DNA from: JASGMR01 sp963664675
GTDB lineage: Bacteria; Thermotogota; Thermotogae; Petrotogales; Kosmotogaceae
Assembly (NCBI GenBank): GCA_963664675.2
Contig: CAXXLB010000002.1
Coordinates: 310,001 to 374,000 of the forward strand
Length of the DNA: 64,000 nt
Reading direction: 5' to 3'
This document shows positions 1 through 7,942 of the stretch, one piece after another (the first letter of the stretch is position 1; each line of letters starts with the position of its first letter). A model generated the notes under the pieces. That model was not told the DNA's origin and ran no database searches. It saw only the letters and a program-made list of their open reading frames with translations. The position numbers were made by a program, and so were the translations under genes.

Positions 1-1
1 T

Positions 2-820
2 CCGACATTCATCATAGTAATTTACAGCTTTTTCACCCCGGGTCTGTACGGTGGAGCGGAACTGCCTTTTACAATGGGCTCATATATACGGATATTCACG
101 AGCGCAGGATTCTGGAATATTCTGTGGAGAACGATTTATATATCCGCAATATCGACGCTTCTCTGTCTGGGACTGGCACTACCCGTTTCATATTTTATAG
201 CCACTTCAAAAAACAAAAATTTTCTTCTTAATTTAGTTATAATTCCCTTCTGGACGAATTTTCTTTTAAGAATATTTGGCTGGATGGTTATCCTGGGTTC
301 CAATGGTCTGATTAATTCTTTATTTTTGAATCTGGGAATAATAGAGAATCCGATTAATTTACTGTACAGGCCGTGGTCGGTCGTACTCGTAATCATCTAC
401 ATGTATCTTCCATACATGATATTTCCAATTTACAGCTCGATCGAAAAGTTCAATTTCAACCTTCTCGAAGCCGCTATGGATCTTGGGGCAACGAGGGTGA
501 CGGCATTCTGGAAAATACTTATACCTTCGATAAAGGGAGGTATAGCAGCGGGAGTTCTTCTGGTTTTCATTCCCGCGCTTGGCTCGTACGCAATACCGCA
601 ACTGGTAGGTGGGACCGAAGGATCGATGCTGGGTAATCTGATCGCAAGGGAGCTGATGGTTTCAAGAAACTGGCCGTCATCTTCTGCAATATCCATGGTC
701 TTTTTGATAATAACTACATTCGGTCTCTTCGTTTATATGAGAATCAATAACAGAAAGAATAAATTACAGAGAAATACTTCCGGAGAAATTGTGGCGTTGG
801 GGGAAAAAGGCAATGGATAG
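2..820 (+). CDS. potB: PotB-like spermidine/putrescine ABC transporter permease, 5' end outside window
   Basis: Inner-membrane permease of a polyamine importer. The frame is open from base 2 through the first internal ATG at 74, and the residues before that ATG (SFFTPGLYGG...) match the usual PotB N-terminal region, so the gene starts upstream of the window. About six hydrophobic segments are visible, and the BPD_transp_1 EAA loop reads EAAMDLGATRVTAFWKILIP, ending in the usual LIPSIKGG. The stop overlaps the potC start (ATGGATAG). PotA ATPase is probably upstream. Family assignment follows from the EAA loop and the potC and potD neighbours; polyamine specificity is inferred from PotD. Confidence 0.9.
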   Translation, partial: PTFIIVIYSFFTPGLYGGAELPFTMGSYIRIFTSAGFWNILWRTIYISAISTLLCLGLALPVSYFIATSKNKNFLLNLVIIPFWTNFLLRIFGWMVILGSNGLINSLFLNLGIIENPINLLYRPWSVVLVIIYMYLPYMIFPIYSSIEKFNFNLLEAAMDLGATRVTAFWKILIPSIKGGIAAGVLLVFIPALGSYAIPQLVGGTEGSMLGNLIARELMVSRNWPSSSAISMVFLIITTFGLFVYMRINNRKNKLQRNTSGEIVALGEKGNG

Positions 821-1601
821 CAGGAAAATTGTGGGCAGGAGAAGATTTTCTAAATCAATGACTATCTTTGGCTTCATCTTCCTTTATCTGCCAATTTTTA
901 TTCTGGTCGTGATGTCATTCAACAACGCCAGGCAGGGAGTTGCATGGAACGGGTTCACCCTGAAATGGTATGCAGAATTATTTAAGAATAACGATATCTG
1001 GAGGGCCTTCTGGAGCACGGCGTGGATTGCATTCACTTCAGCTGCCGTGGCCACGGTGATAGGTACATTCACCGCTATAGGATTTTTCTGGAGAAAGGGT
1101 AGATTTAAAAAAGTCGGAATGCTGACAATACTGTCGCCCCTCATATTTCCCGATATTTTGATGGGCATATCCCTGCTGATATTCTTCATTGCGATTAAGT
1201 TTCCTCTGGGATATCCTACGATACTGATAGCCCACATAACCTTTTGTATATCGTATGTGGCGATTGTTGTGAACAGCAGACTCGAAGATTTTGATTATTC
1301 GATCATCGAAGCGGCAAGAGATCTGGGAGCAAAAAACATTCAGGTGGTTCTGAAGGTCATAATTCCTTCCATACTGCCCGCCATTATTGCGGCTTTTCTC
1401 CTGAGTGTGACTCTTTCGGTCGATGATTTCGTCATAACCTTCTTCGTCACGGGACCGGGGGCTACCACGCTTCCGCTTCAGATCTATTCGATGATCAAAA
1501 TGGGAGTTTCTCCCGTTATAAACGCATTGTCAACGATACTTCTGGTTTTGACTCTTTTAGTTTCTTTTCTCGGAGTCAAATTTCAGAAATTTATATTTTA
1601 G
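813..1601 (+). CDS. potC: PotC-like spermidine/putrescine ABC transporter permease
   Basis: Second inner-membrane permease of the polyamine importer, pairing with PotB. I place the start at ATG 813 (MDSRKIVG), preceded by a GGGGGAA ribosome site, instead of a TTG at 789; it overlaps the potB stop by eight bases, implying translational coupling. About 262 aa with six membrane segments. The EAA loop EAARDLGAKNIQVVLKVIIP followed by SILPAII and the late motif SVDDFVITFFVTGPG are typical of PotC. The stop lies inside the Shine-Dalgarno region of potD. Confidence 0.93.
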   Translation: MDSRKIVGRRRFSKSMTIFGFIFLYLPIFILVVMSFNNARQGVAWNGFTLKWYAELFKNNDIWRAFWSTAWIAFTSAAVATVIGTFTAIGFFWRKGRFKKVGMLTILSPLIFPDILMGISLLIFFIAIKFPLGYPTILIAHITFCISYVAIVVNSRLEDFDYSIIEAARDLGAKNIQVVLKVIIPSILPAIIAAFLLSVTLSVDDFVITFFVTGPGATTLPLQIYSMIKMGVSPVINALSTILLVLTLLVSFLGVKFQKFIF

Positions 1602-1612
1602 GAGGTTCAAAA

Positions 1613-2629
1613 GTGAAAAAAATTCTTTTTGTTTTACTGGTCTGTCTTTTTGTAATTCTTTCATTTGGAAAGGACAAACTGCACATCTTTATCTGGTCGG
1701 TTTACATGCCGGATGAAGTCATAGAGAATTTTGAACAGGAGTACGATTGCGATGTAATAATAGATTTATACGACTCCAATGAAGCTATGTATACAAAGCT
1801 GAGAGCCGGTGCAACGGGGTACGATATAGCGTTTCCCTCCGGCGATTACGTGAGCATAATGAGTAAACAGGGCATGCTGGCGGAGCTGGATCATGAAAAG
1901 ATACCTAACTTGAAAAATCTGGACCCGGAGATACTTGCAAAGGCCGAATACGACGCCGGTCAGAAGTATTCCGTTCCATTTCAAATGGGAACGACCGGAA
2001 TAGCCGTTAACGAAAAATATTTGAAAGATTATCCTGAATCCTGGAGCATTTTCCTCGATGAAAATCTAAAGGGAAAGATGACCCTTTTGGACGATATGAG
2101 AGAAGTGTTCGGTGGGGCGTTGAGATATTTAGGCTATTCCGTGAACACTACGGATCTTGATGAACTGAACGAAGCGAAGGATCTTATCATGAAGTGGAAA
2201 TCGAACATCGCAAAATTTGACAATGAATTCTTCGGCAAGGGTATAATTTCGGGTGAATTCTACGCGGTACACGGATATTCCGAAAACATCTTCTTTGAAG
2301 GTTCCGAGGGTGAAACGGAAGATATAAATTACTTCATACCCGAAGAAGGGGCGGTACTCTGGATAGACAGCATGGTTATTCTGGAAAATGCTCCAAACAA
2401 AGATCTGGCACACGAATTCATCAATTTTGTACTCAGACCGGAATCTGCAAAGATAGTATCGGAGTACCTCGAACTTCCAACTCCTAATATGGAAGGAAGA
2501 AAATTGGTCGATGAAACGGATTATATTTATACATATGAAGACTTAAAGAATTGTGAAGCCATGCTCGATGTCGGTGAAGCTTTGAGAACTTATAACAATT
2601 TGTGGAATGAAATTCGATTTGGCTTTTAA
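1613..2629 (+). CDS. potD: PotD-like polyamine-binding protein
   Basis: Exported substrate-binding protein that delivers spermidine/putrescine to PotBC. GTG start at 1613, directly after an AGGAGG site that overlaps the potC stop. Residues 1-19 form a signal peptide (MKKILFVLLVCLFVILSFG) with no lipobox cysteine, so the protein is probably cleaved and periplasmic or anchored by other means. The mature part opens LHIFIWSVYMPDEVIENFE, as in PotD, with the conserved GYDIAFPSGDY stretch about 80 residues in. 338 aa, near the E. coli PotD length (348). Last gene of the operon, followed by a terminator. Confidence 0.92.
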   Translation: MKKILFVLLVCLFVILSFGKDKLHIFIWSVYMPDEVIENFEQEYDCDVIIDLYDSNEAMYTKLRAGATGYDIAFPSGDYVSIMSKQGMLAELDHEKIPNLKNLDPEILAKAEYDAGQKYSVPFQMGTTGIAVNEKYLKDYPESWSIFLDENLKGKMTLLDDMREVFGGALRYLGYSVNTTDLDELNEAKDLIMKWKSNIAKFDNEFFGKGIISGEFYAVHGYSENIFFEGSEGETEDINYFIPEEGAVLWIDSMVILENAPNKDLAHEFINFVLRPESAKIVSEYLELPTPNMEGRKLVDETDYIYTYEDLKNCEAMLDVGEALRTYNNLWNEIRFGF

Positions 2630-2640
2630 TTGATACAATG

Positions 2641-2669
2641 GGCCGCTTCAGTGCGGCTCTTCTTTTTTT
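2641..2669 (+). terminator. Intrinsic terminator of the pot operon
   Basis: Stem GCCGC (2642-2646) pairs with GCGGC (2653-2657) around a six-base loop, with a G-T pair extending it, followed by a T-rich run to 2669. It lies 12 bases after the potD stop. Confidence 0.85.
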
Positions 2670-2900
2670 ATACTACACGGGCCTGAACACTATGCGCTAT
2701 TTCTGCACTCTCTGAAAGATAGTGCCTGGTGTCTGGAATTTGGTGCATAGCGAAAAAACAACCATAAAAATTAATACTTATACAACTGTTTTCTACTGCT
2801 CAACAATCGTTCGTCCATTGCTAAACTATCGTTAAGCTACCGTTTATGCTGTTCCTTCTGCACCCTTGATCCTGGTTTTCTTCTATTGTTTTCAAAACCT
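2670..2900. repeat. Intergenic mosaic: CAC7 and B11 short-period repeats
   Basis: Gene-free DNA made of short-period repeat words. Around 2695-2760 lie inverted CAC7 words (TAGTGCCTGGTGTCTGG). From 2785 the B11 family runs in reverse orientation with cores (ACTGT, ACTGC, ATCGT, ATTGC, ATCGT, ACCGT) starting at 2785, 2795, 2806, 2817, 2828 and 2839, an 11-bp period with one 10-bp step. Confidence 0.7.
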
Positions 2901-2915
2901 GTTGAATAATATAAA

Positions 2916-2973
2916 TTGAAATATAACAAAACATATGTTATATTATAAATAATTGTGTTATATTATGAGGTGA
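2916..2973 (+). promoter_or_regulatory. Promoter and repeat operator of the AbiE-like pair
   Basis: -35 TTGAAA (2916-2921), 17-bp spacer, -10 TATATT (2939-2944). An 11-bp direct repeat TGTTATATTAT occurs at 2936-2946 and 2956-2966, and its inverse TATAACA lies in the spacer at 2922-2928. One repeat covers the -10 and the other the likely transcription start, as expected for an autorepressing antitoxin. GAGGTGA at 2967-2973 is the ribosome site for the TTG start at 2979. Confidence 0.6.
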
Positions 2974-2978
2974 TCACT

Positions 2979-3956
2979 TTGAAAGATGTTTTAAAAAGAT
3001 ATTTGAGAGAGAATTTCGACGATGAAGTAAAAATACGGAAATGGGAAAATCAAAGAAAACTTCCTCTCATTTTTCATCAAAAATATAATTTTTATAAAAC
3101 GGAATTACTTGATAAGGATTTTCTTTTAATCGAAGTATCGGGAGATTCATCGAATATAGATGAGTTGAAAAAGCACATGAAAATTTTAGCGAAATATACG
3201 AATGAAAATTCAGCTTTTCTTTTCAAGAACACATCACAGTACAAGAGAAAACTTCTTTTAAAGGAAAGGATTCCTTTTATCATAGAAAACGGACAGATGT
3301 TTTTGCCCTTCCTGGGGCTGGATTTGAATAAGATGACAAAAACAAGGTTGAAGACCGTAGAAAAGTTTTCGCCGGTAACGCAGTTGATATATCTCTTTTT
3401 CCTTTACAATAAAAACCTGGAAAAGAGTTCCACGGAACTGGCTAAAATATTTGATTTTTCGCAGATGCATTTATTGAGAGCTCTGAACGATCTTTATGAT
3501 CTGGATTTAATACATTATAAAATTGGAGGCAAAACGAACAGAAGCAAAATTTACAGAAGAATAGGAGACCCGGATTATTATCTTAAAGGAAGAGAGTTTT
3601 TAAGGAATCCGATAAATAGAATTGCTCACGTAGACAAAGTTCCGGATGAATATTCCTTTGCCGGATTGGATGCGCTCTCAAGATTTTCAATGATTAACCC
3701 CCCGGATTATCCTGTTCTGGCGGTTTCGAAAGAAGAAGCAAAAAGACTCAGTCCTCATTTCATAAAAGATATGGACAGAGTATCGAATGAAAAACCGGCC
3801 GAAATACAAATATGGAATTACGATCCGGAATATCTGAAAAAAGATGGAATCGTTGATATATTATCCCTTTCATTAACATTAGAAGATTTAAATGATGAAA
3901 GAGTGAAACAATCGATTGTCGAAAGTTTAAGGAAAGAATCATGGTACAAGGAATAG
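2979..3956 (+). CDS. AbiEi-like antitoxin/transcriptional regulator (winged helix), TA partner
   Basis: About 325 aa, probable antitoxin and autoregulator of a type IV-like pair. TTG 2979 (MKDVLKRYLRENF) is preferred over GTG 2955 because GAGGTGA lies six bases upstream and 2955 sits on the putative operator. The middle contains a helix-turn-helix (TELAKIFDFSQMHLLRALNDL, here shown as LAKIFDFSQMHLLRAL) followed by a wing, LIHYKIGGKTNRSKIY. The C-terminal part (SFAGLDALSRFSMINPP) resembles regulator halves that precede AbiEii-type nucleotidyltransferases. The stop overlaps the next gene by 16 bases, so both are translated together. The antitoxin role is inferred from this arrangement. Confidence 0.6.
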   Translation: MKDVLKRYLRENFDDEVKIRKWENQRKLPLIFHQKYNFYKTELLDKDFLLIEVSGDSSNIDELKKHMKILAKYTNENSAFLFKNTSQYKRKLLLKERIPFIIENGQMFLPFLGLDLNKMTKTRLKTVEKFSPVTQLIYLFFLYNKNLEKSSTELAKIFDFSQMHLLRALNDLYDLDLIHYKIGGKTNRSKIYRRIGDPDYYLKGREFLRNPINRIAHVDKVPDEYSFAGLDALSRFSMINPPDYPVLAVSKEEAKRLSPHFIKDMDRVSNEKPAEIQIWNYDPEYLKKDGIVDILSLSLTLEDLNDERVKQSIVESLRKESWYKE

Positions 3957-4699
3957 AAAAATTCAGGGAATATTTCAAGGAGTTTACAGACCAGTATGTA
4001 CTCATTGGCGGTAGCGCATGCTCGGTTTTGATAGATGGTTTTGGCGGTAATTTCAGAGCAACGAAGGATTTTGATGTTGTTCTGCTGGTCGAGTATTTAG
4101 ATGAATATTTTGGAGTAACTTTTTGGAAATTTATTGAAGACGGAAAATATACGCGCAAGCAAAAAAGTAACGGCGATGAACAATTTTATAGATTTTCAGA
4201 CCCAGAAGCTGACGATTTCCCAAAAATGATAGAACTATTCAGCCGTAAACCCGATGGAATAAATCTAAAAATGGGTTCTCATTTATCTCCCATTCCCTTT
4301 GAAGAGAGCGTGTCGAGTTTATCGGCAATATTGTTGAATGATGATTATTATGAGATGCTATTAAATGGGAGAAGAGTTGTAGATGGATTTTCTGTTCTGG
4401 ATTTAGAATATATAATCCTTTTCAAAATCAGGGCGTGGATAGATCTGTCAAAAAGAAAAGAAGAAGGGGAATCTATAGATTCAAGGAACATAAAAAAACA
4501 CAAGAATGATATTTTCAGGCTTATTAAATATAGTGATCCTGAGAAAAAAATCGAAATTACAGGAGAAGTAAAAGATGATTTTGATTTTTTTATGGAGAAA
4601 ATACCATCGGAACAGATCGATTTGAAAAATTTGGAAATTAGAAATATAACTTTCGAGCAAATTATGGACACACTCAATTCAATTTTTGTAAGAAAATAA
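3941..4699 (+). CDS. AbiEii-like nucleotidyltransferase, putative toxin
   Basis: 252 aa with the polymerase-beta-like nucleotidyltransferase signature: IGGSACSVLIDGFGG at residues 18-32 followed by RATKDFDVVL, the GG(S/A)...TxDxD arrangement that binds the nucleotide and metals. Proteins of the AbiEii/AbiGii class act as GTP-dependent nucleotidyltransferase toxins that stop growth during phage infection. The gene overlaps the regulator by 16 bases and has no promoter of its own. No terminator is obvious after the TAA at 4697. Toxin activity is inferred from the family and pairing; a housekeeping nucleotidyltransferase role cannot be excluded. Confidence 0.65.
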   Translation: MVQGIEKFREYFKEFTDQYVLIGGSACSVLIDGFGGNFRATKDFDVVLLVEYLDEYFGVTFWKFIEDGKYTRKQKSNGDEQFYRFSDPEADDFPKMIELFSRKPDGINLKMGSHLSPIPFEESVSSLSAILLNDDYYEMLLNGRRVVDGFSVLDLEYIILFKIRAWIDLSKRKEEGESIDSRNIKKHKNDIFRLIKYSDPEKKIEITGEVKDDFDFFMEKIPSEQIDLKNLEIRNITFEQIMDTLNSIFVRK

Positions 4700-4724
4700 A
4701 TTCATATGTGAAATTGCCTTTTTT

Positions 4725-5058
4725 CCATTGCTAATCTATCGCTTAAAGGCCCAAGAGCAGAAATGCATAAAGGTTAGATTTTTTATTCCATTTTACCTAT
4801 TCTCTATTTATCAATTTTCTGTTCTCAAAGCAGCTTTTCACTAGACACCAAATCCAAAACACTGGACACTGTCTTTCAGGCACCAAGCACTATACACCAG
4901 ACACTCTGTCCTTCAAGTACTACGCACCAGACACTATACACTGTCCTTGTGAAGCGATAGTAGAACGATAGCCTAACAATGGCTAAACAATGGTTGAACA
5001 GTTGCATAAGGATTAATTTTTTATGTGCGTTTTTCACTAGGCACCGGACACTACGCAC
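4725..5058. repeat. Intergenic mosaic: GATAA, CAC7 and B11 arrays
   Basis: A gene-free field of three repeat families in series. GATAA-type words (reverse) at 4795-4830; CAC7 with CAC starts at 4839, 4846, 4860, 4867, 4881, 4888, 4895, 4902, then 4925, 4932, 4939 (multiples of 7 apart from one break); B11 with cores starting at 4954, 4965, 4976, 4987 and 4998, an exact 11-bp period. It ends in another CAC7 block where IS copy 1 is inserted. Confidence 0.8.
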
Positions 5059-5133
5059 CTATTTCACCCCAAAAAAGAATAGGACAAAGAAACTAGTAAT
5101 AGTAAAATAAAATAAAGGATAAGAGGTGAAAGA

Positions 5134-5484
5134 ATGAAGAGAAAGAAAAAAGAATACTCTAAGGAATTAAAAATAAAAGTAATAAAAGAGTACAGAGAGA
5201 CAGAAATGACATTAGAAGGACTCTCAAATAAATATGCAGTACCCTCAACAACAATATCAGGCTGGGTAGGAAGATACAGGATAAATGGAGAAGATGAAAT
5301 AATAAGGGTATTAGGAGACAAAAGGACAAAGAAAGAAAAGATACCACCGGTATTATACAAAGAATATGGATTAGAAAAGAAAAAGGAAATGGAAAAAGAA
5401 GAACTAATAGATGAATTAGGAACATTAATGATGGAAAATCAAATATTGAAAGAGATATTAAAAAAAACAGAAAAGGAAGAATGA
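5134..5484 (+). CDS. IS transposase OrfA (helix-turn-helix)
   Basis: 116 aa DNA-binding half of an IS3-like transposase. An N-terminal HTH (YSKELKIKVIKEYRE...LEGLSNKYAVPSTTISGW) is followed by a C-terminal leucine-zipper-like coiled coil (ELIDELGTLMMENQILKEIL). GAGGTGA lies just before the ATG. Near the end is a run of eight A (5460-5467) that reads A AAA AAA in frame; a -1 slip there enters the orfB frame without meeting a stop, so an OrfAB fusion by frameshifting is possible. Confidence 0.9.
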   Translation: MKRKKKEYSKELKIKVIKEYRETEMTLEGLSNKYAVPSTTISGWVGRYRINGEDEIIRVLGDKRTKKEKIPPVLYKEYGLEKKKEMEKEELIDELGTLMMENQILKEILKKTEKEE

Positions 5485-6425
5485 ATAAAAGAGGCAAATA
5501 CCTATTAGCAAAAGAATTGAAAGAAAAAGGATATCCATTCAAAAGAATAATAGAGATGTTGGGAATAAAGAAAAGCACATATTATTATCATTTCAAAGAA
5601 AAGAATCAAGCAAAGGAATATAAGAAAAGAGGCAGAAAGAAAAGCGAATTTGTGAATACAATGAATGGGAAGATAAGGAATGAAGAGTTAAAGGAACTAA
5701 TACTGGAAAAGTGTAAGAATGAAGATGCAATGAACCCAGAGTACTATATAAAAACAATGGGCTCAAAGAAGATGAAAAGCTATCTGTATTACAAATATGG
5801 AATATATATTGGACACAACAGGTTACATGGATTTAGAAAGGAATTAGGGTTGGTAAGAAAATATGAAAACAGGACAAAACACCCAGTCAAAAGGGCACAG
5901 AATAGAACAATAACAAAGCAGAATCAATTATGGGAAGTAGATATAAAGTTCTTTAATGCAGGTAGAGATGGAATAGTACCACTGTTAGATATAATAGACG
6001 TCTATGACAGGAACATAGTAGCAACACACATAGGAAAGAGATGTACACATGAAGATTTCCTGGAACTAATAGAAATAGCGATAAAAGCAAGAGGAGAAAA
6101 ACCAGAGGTGATAAGAACAGATAACGGATCACAATTCAAAGCAAATAAAACAAGGGAAAAAATGAAAGAGCTTGGAATAATCCATGAATTTGGATACAAA
6201 CATAATCCTGATTCCCAGGCATTTATTGAATCTCAGCATGCGAATCTTGAGAGAGAATTTGTTGCTTTGAATAAATTTAAGAGTGTAAAAGACCTGTATT
6301 TAAAGTATCTAGTATATATGGATTATTATCACAACTTAAGACCACATTCATCTTTGGGTTATAAAACTCCTAAACAATTTAATGCAATTCAGAGCTTTGG
6401 CAAGGAAGTTTTAGTAAAACGTTGA
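5481..6425 (+). CDS. IS transposase OrfB (DDE integrase, rve)
   Basis: 314 aa catalytic subunit. Overlaps orfA by four bases (ATGA), in the -1 frame. It starts with an HTH_21-like region (KGYPFKRIIEMLGIKKSTYYY) and continues into an RNase-H-fold integrase: first Asp in LWEVDIKFF, second in IRTDNGSQF, Glu in AFIESQHANLERE, then RPHSSLGYKTP, a standard IS3-type ending. Compared with copies 2 and 3 it carries WEVDIKFFNAGRDG instead of WEADIKFFNAGGDG. No inactivating change is seen. Confidence 0.93.
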   Translation: MNKRGKYLLAKELKEKGYPFKRIIEMLGIKKSTYYYHFKEKNQAKEYKKRGRKKSEFVNTMNGKIRNEELKELILEKCKNEDAMNPEYYIKTMGSKKMKSYLYYKYGIYIGHNRLHGFRKELGLVRKYENRTKHPVKRAQNRTITKQNQLWEVDIKFFNAGRDGIVPLLDIIDVYDRNIVATHIGKRCTHEDFLELIEIAIKARGEKPEVIRTDNGSQFKANKTREKMKELGIIHEFGYKHNPDSQAFIESQHANLEREFVALNKFKSVKDLYLKYLVYMDYYHNLRPHSSLGYKTPKQFNAIQSFGKEVLVKR

Positions 6426-6513
6426 TACGAGTTATTTTTGTCCAATATTTTGGGGTCCGTCCGCGCACTAGGCACTGTCTTTCAAGCACTATACACTAAT
6501 CACCGTTTTTCCG

Positions 6514-7929
6514 TTATCCGTTCTCTTCCGTTTTGTCGTCGGTTTTCCACGATGGTTTTTTCATTTTCATTATGAAAAATGGAATTGAACAGGCCGCGAG
6601 AATCCCTATTATCAGGAAGGATTCGTAAAACAATGTGCTTCCGGTTTTTATAGTTGGAGGAACGAAACCAAGTACCCATGTCAGCGCCGAGGCGGTTATT
6701 CCGACGGACCCGATGATGAACATACCTACGACTTTTCCGCCGGGCACTTTATAGGCTCTCTTGACATCCGGCTCCTTTATTCTCAATCTTATTGCCGAGG
6801 CGAACATCAGGATGTACATTATCAGGTAAAGTTGTGCACTGAGGGCTGTCAACAGCCAGAAGAAACTCTGTACCGTGGGCATTAAAAGTATGATCAGGGC
6901 TATGATAGTCACGATTATCCCCTGCATTATCAGAATAGAAACCTGAACGTCGTTCTTGTTGGTTTTTTGAAGTTTTTTCGGCAGGTAGCCCATCTTAGCG
7001 ACCGTTAAAAGTCCTTTGCTCGGTCCCGCTATCCAGGTACTCGCTTCTCCGAATGCTCCAAAGGCTATCATAACCGCGATGACGGGAGTGAGCCACTCCA
7101 CATCGAATTTTTGAAAGAAAGCACGGTACGCTTCCATCAATCCGGCGGTGAGATTGATGTCCTTTGAAGGCAGGACGAAAGATATCGCCAATGATCCGAG
7201 AATGAAAATTATGACGATTATGATGCTTCCTATCAGAATTGCCTTCGGATAATTCTTCTGCGGGTTGTCAACATCCTTTGTGTGAACGGCGGACATTTCC
7301 ATTCCCGCGAATGCCATGAATACCCCAGTCAGGAAGACCAGAGTGTGAATGTTTTTGAATTGGGGAAAGAAGGATTTTCCGGCACCGCTTATCGCGATCG
7401 GATTTCCATTAGCAACCCACACTATGCCTAAAATGATTATTATTGCACCGGGAATCAGGGTACCCGCGATGACACATAAACTGCTTATGAAACTCGATGA
7501 TTTCATTCCCCTGAAGTTTATGAAAGTCGCCGCCCAGTAGGTGACGAGTATGATCGCAACGACGAACCACTTGTTGGAGGCCAGGTTCGGATTGAACAAA
7601 AATGCGATGGTCGAAGCTGCGAATGTGAGCAGTATCGGAAACCATATTGCACTCTGGAACCACTGCAACCAGATCGCTAAAAATCCCCATTTCGGCCCGT
7701 AAGCCTCTTTGACCCAGGCGAAAACTCCACCTTTTTTCGGCCAGCCTGTGGCCAGCTCTGCCGATATGAGCGCCAGAGGAATCAAAAATACGAGAGCTGC
7801 AAAGACATAATAAAAAACCAATGCATATCCCTCAGTAGCCATCGAGGGCAACCCTCTCAGACTCGTTATCGCCGCAACGTTTATTAGAACAAGTTTAGTA
7901 ATCCCTATTTTCCCGGATTTATTTTTCAT
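6514..7929 (-). CDS. gadC: GadC-like glutamate:GABA antiporter (APC superfamily)
   Basis: 471 aa inner-membrane amino-acid antiporter with about twelve hydrophobic segments. The start region (INVAAITSLRGLPSMATEG) and GMEMSAVHTKDVDNPQKNYPKA are characteristic of GadC-type APC transporters. It is 13 bases downstream of gadB in the same operon, with AGGGGAGG before its ATG. It would exchange external glutamate for GABA produced by GadB, expelling protons. It is about 40 aa shorter than E. coli GadC and seems to lack most of the C-terminal pH plug. Its last codons (GAAGAGAACGGATAA) look like a GATAA-family repeat word, so the repeat may have set the stop. Confidence 0.88.
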   Translation of the reverse strand: MKNKSGKIGITKLVLINVAAITSLRGLPSMATEGYALVFYYVFAALVFLIPLALISAELATGWPKKGGVFAWVKEAYGPKWGFLAIWLQWFQSAIWFPILLTFAASTIAFLFNPNLASNKWFVVAIILVTYWAATFINFRGMKSSSFISSLCVIAGTLIPGAIIIILGIVWVANGNPIAISGAGKSFFPQFKNIHTLVFLTGVFMAFAGMEMSAVHTKDVDNPQKNYPKAILIGSIIIVIIFILGSLAISFVLPSKDINLTAGLMEAYRAFFQKFDVEWLTPVIAVMIAFGAFGEASTWIAGPSKGLLTVAKMGYLPKKLQKTNKNDVQVSILIMQGIIVTIIALIILLMPTVQSFFWLLTALSAQLYLIMYILMFASAIRLRIKEPDVKRAYKVPGGKVVGMFIIGSVGITASALTWVLGFVPPTIKTGSTLFYESFLIIGILAACSIPFFIMKMKKPSWKTDDKTEENG

Positions 7930-7942
7930 ATTTCCTCCCCTT

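Larger units (their letters stand above)
5059..6463 (+). mobile_element. IS3-family-like insertion sequence, copy 1 (1405 bp)
   Basis: Two-gene IS present three times in the window. Alignment of the three copies sets the ends at CTATTTCACCCC (left) and GGGGTCCGTCCG (right). Both ends carry ACCCCAAAA at the same offset (bases 8-16), an imperfect terminal inverted repeat. CGCAC at 5054-5058 and 6464-6468 is a 5-bp target duplication, so this is a simple transposition product. Inserted in a CAC7 repeat block. Both ORFs are intact. Confidence 0.88.

Noticed and set aside
5159..5578. 139-codon minus-strand hydrophobic frame inside each IS copy
   Set aside because: Antisense to the AT-rich, lysine/glutamate-rich transposase genes; present in all copies only because the IS is repeated.
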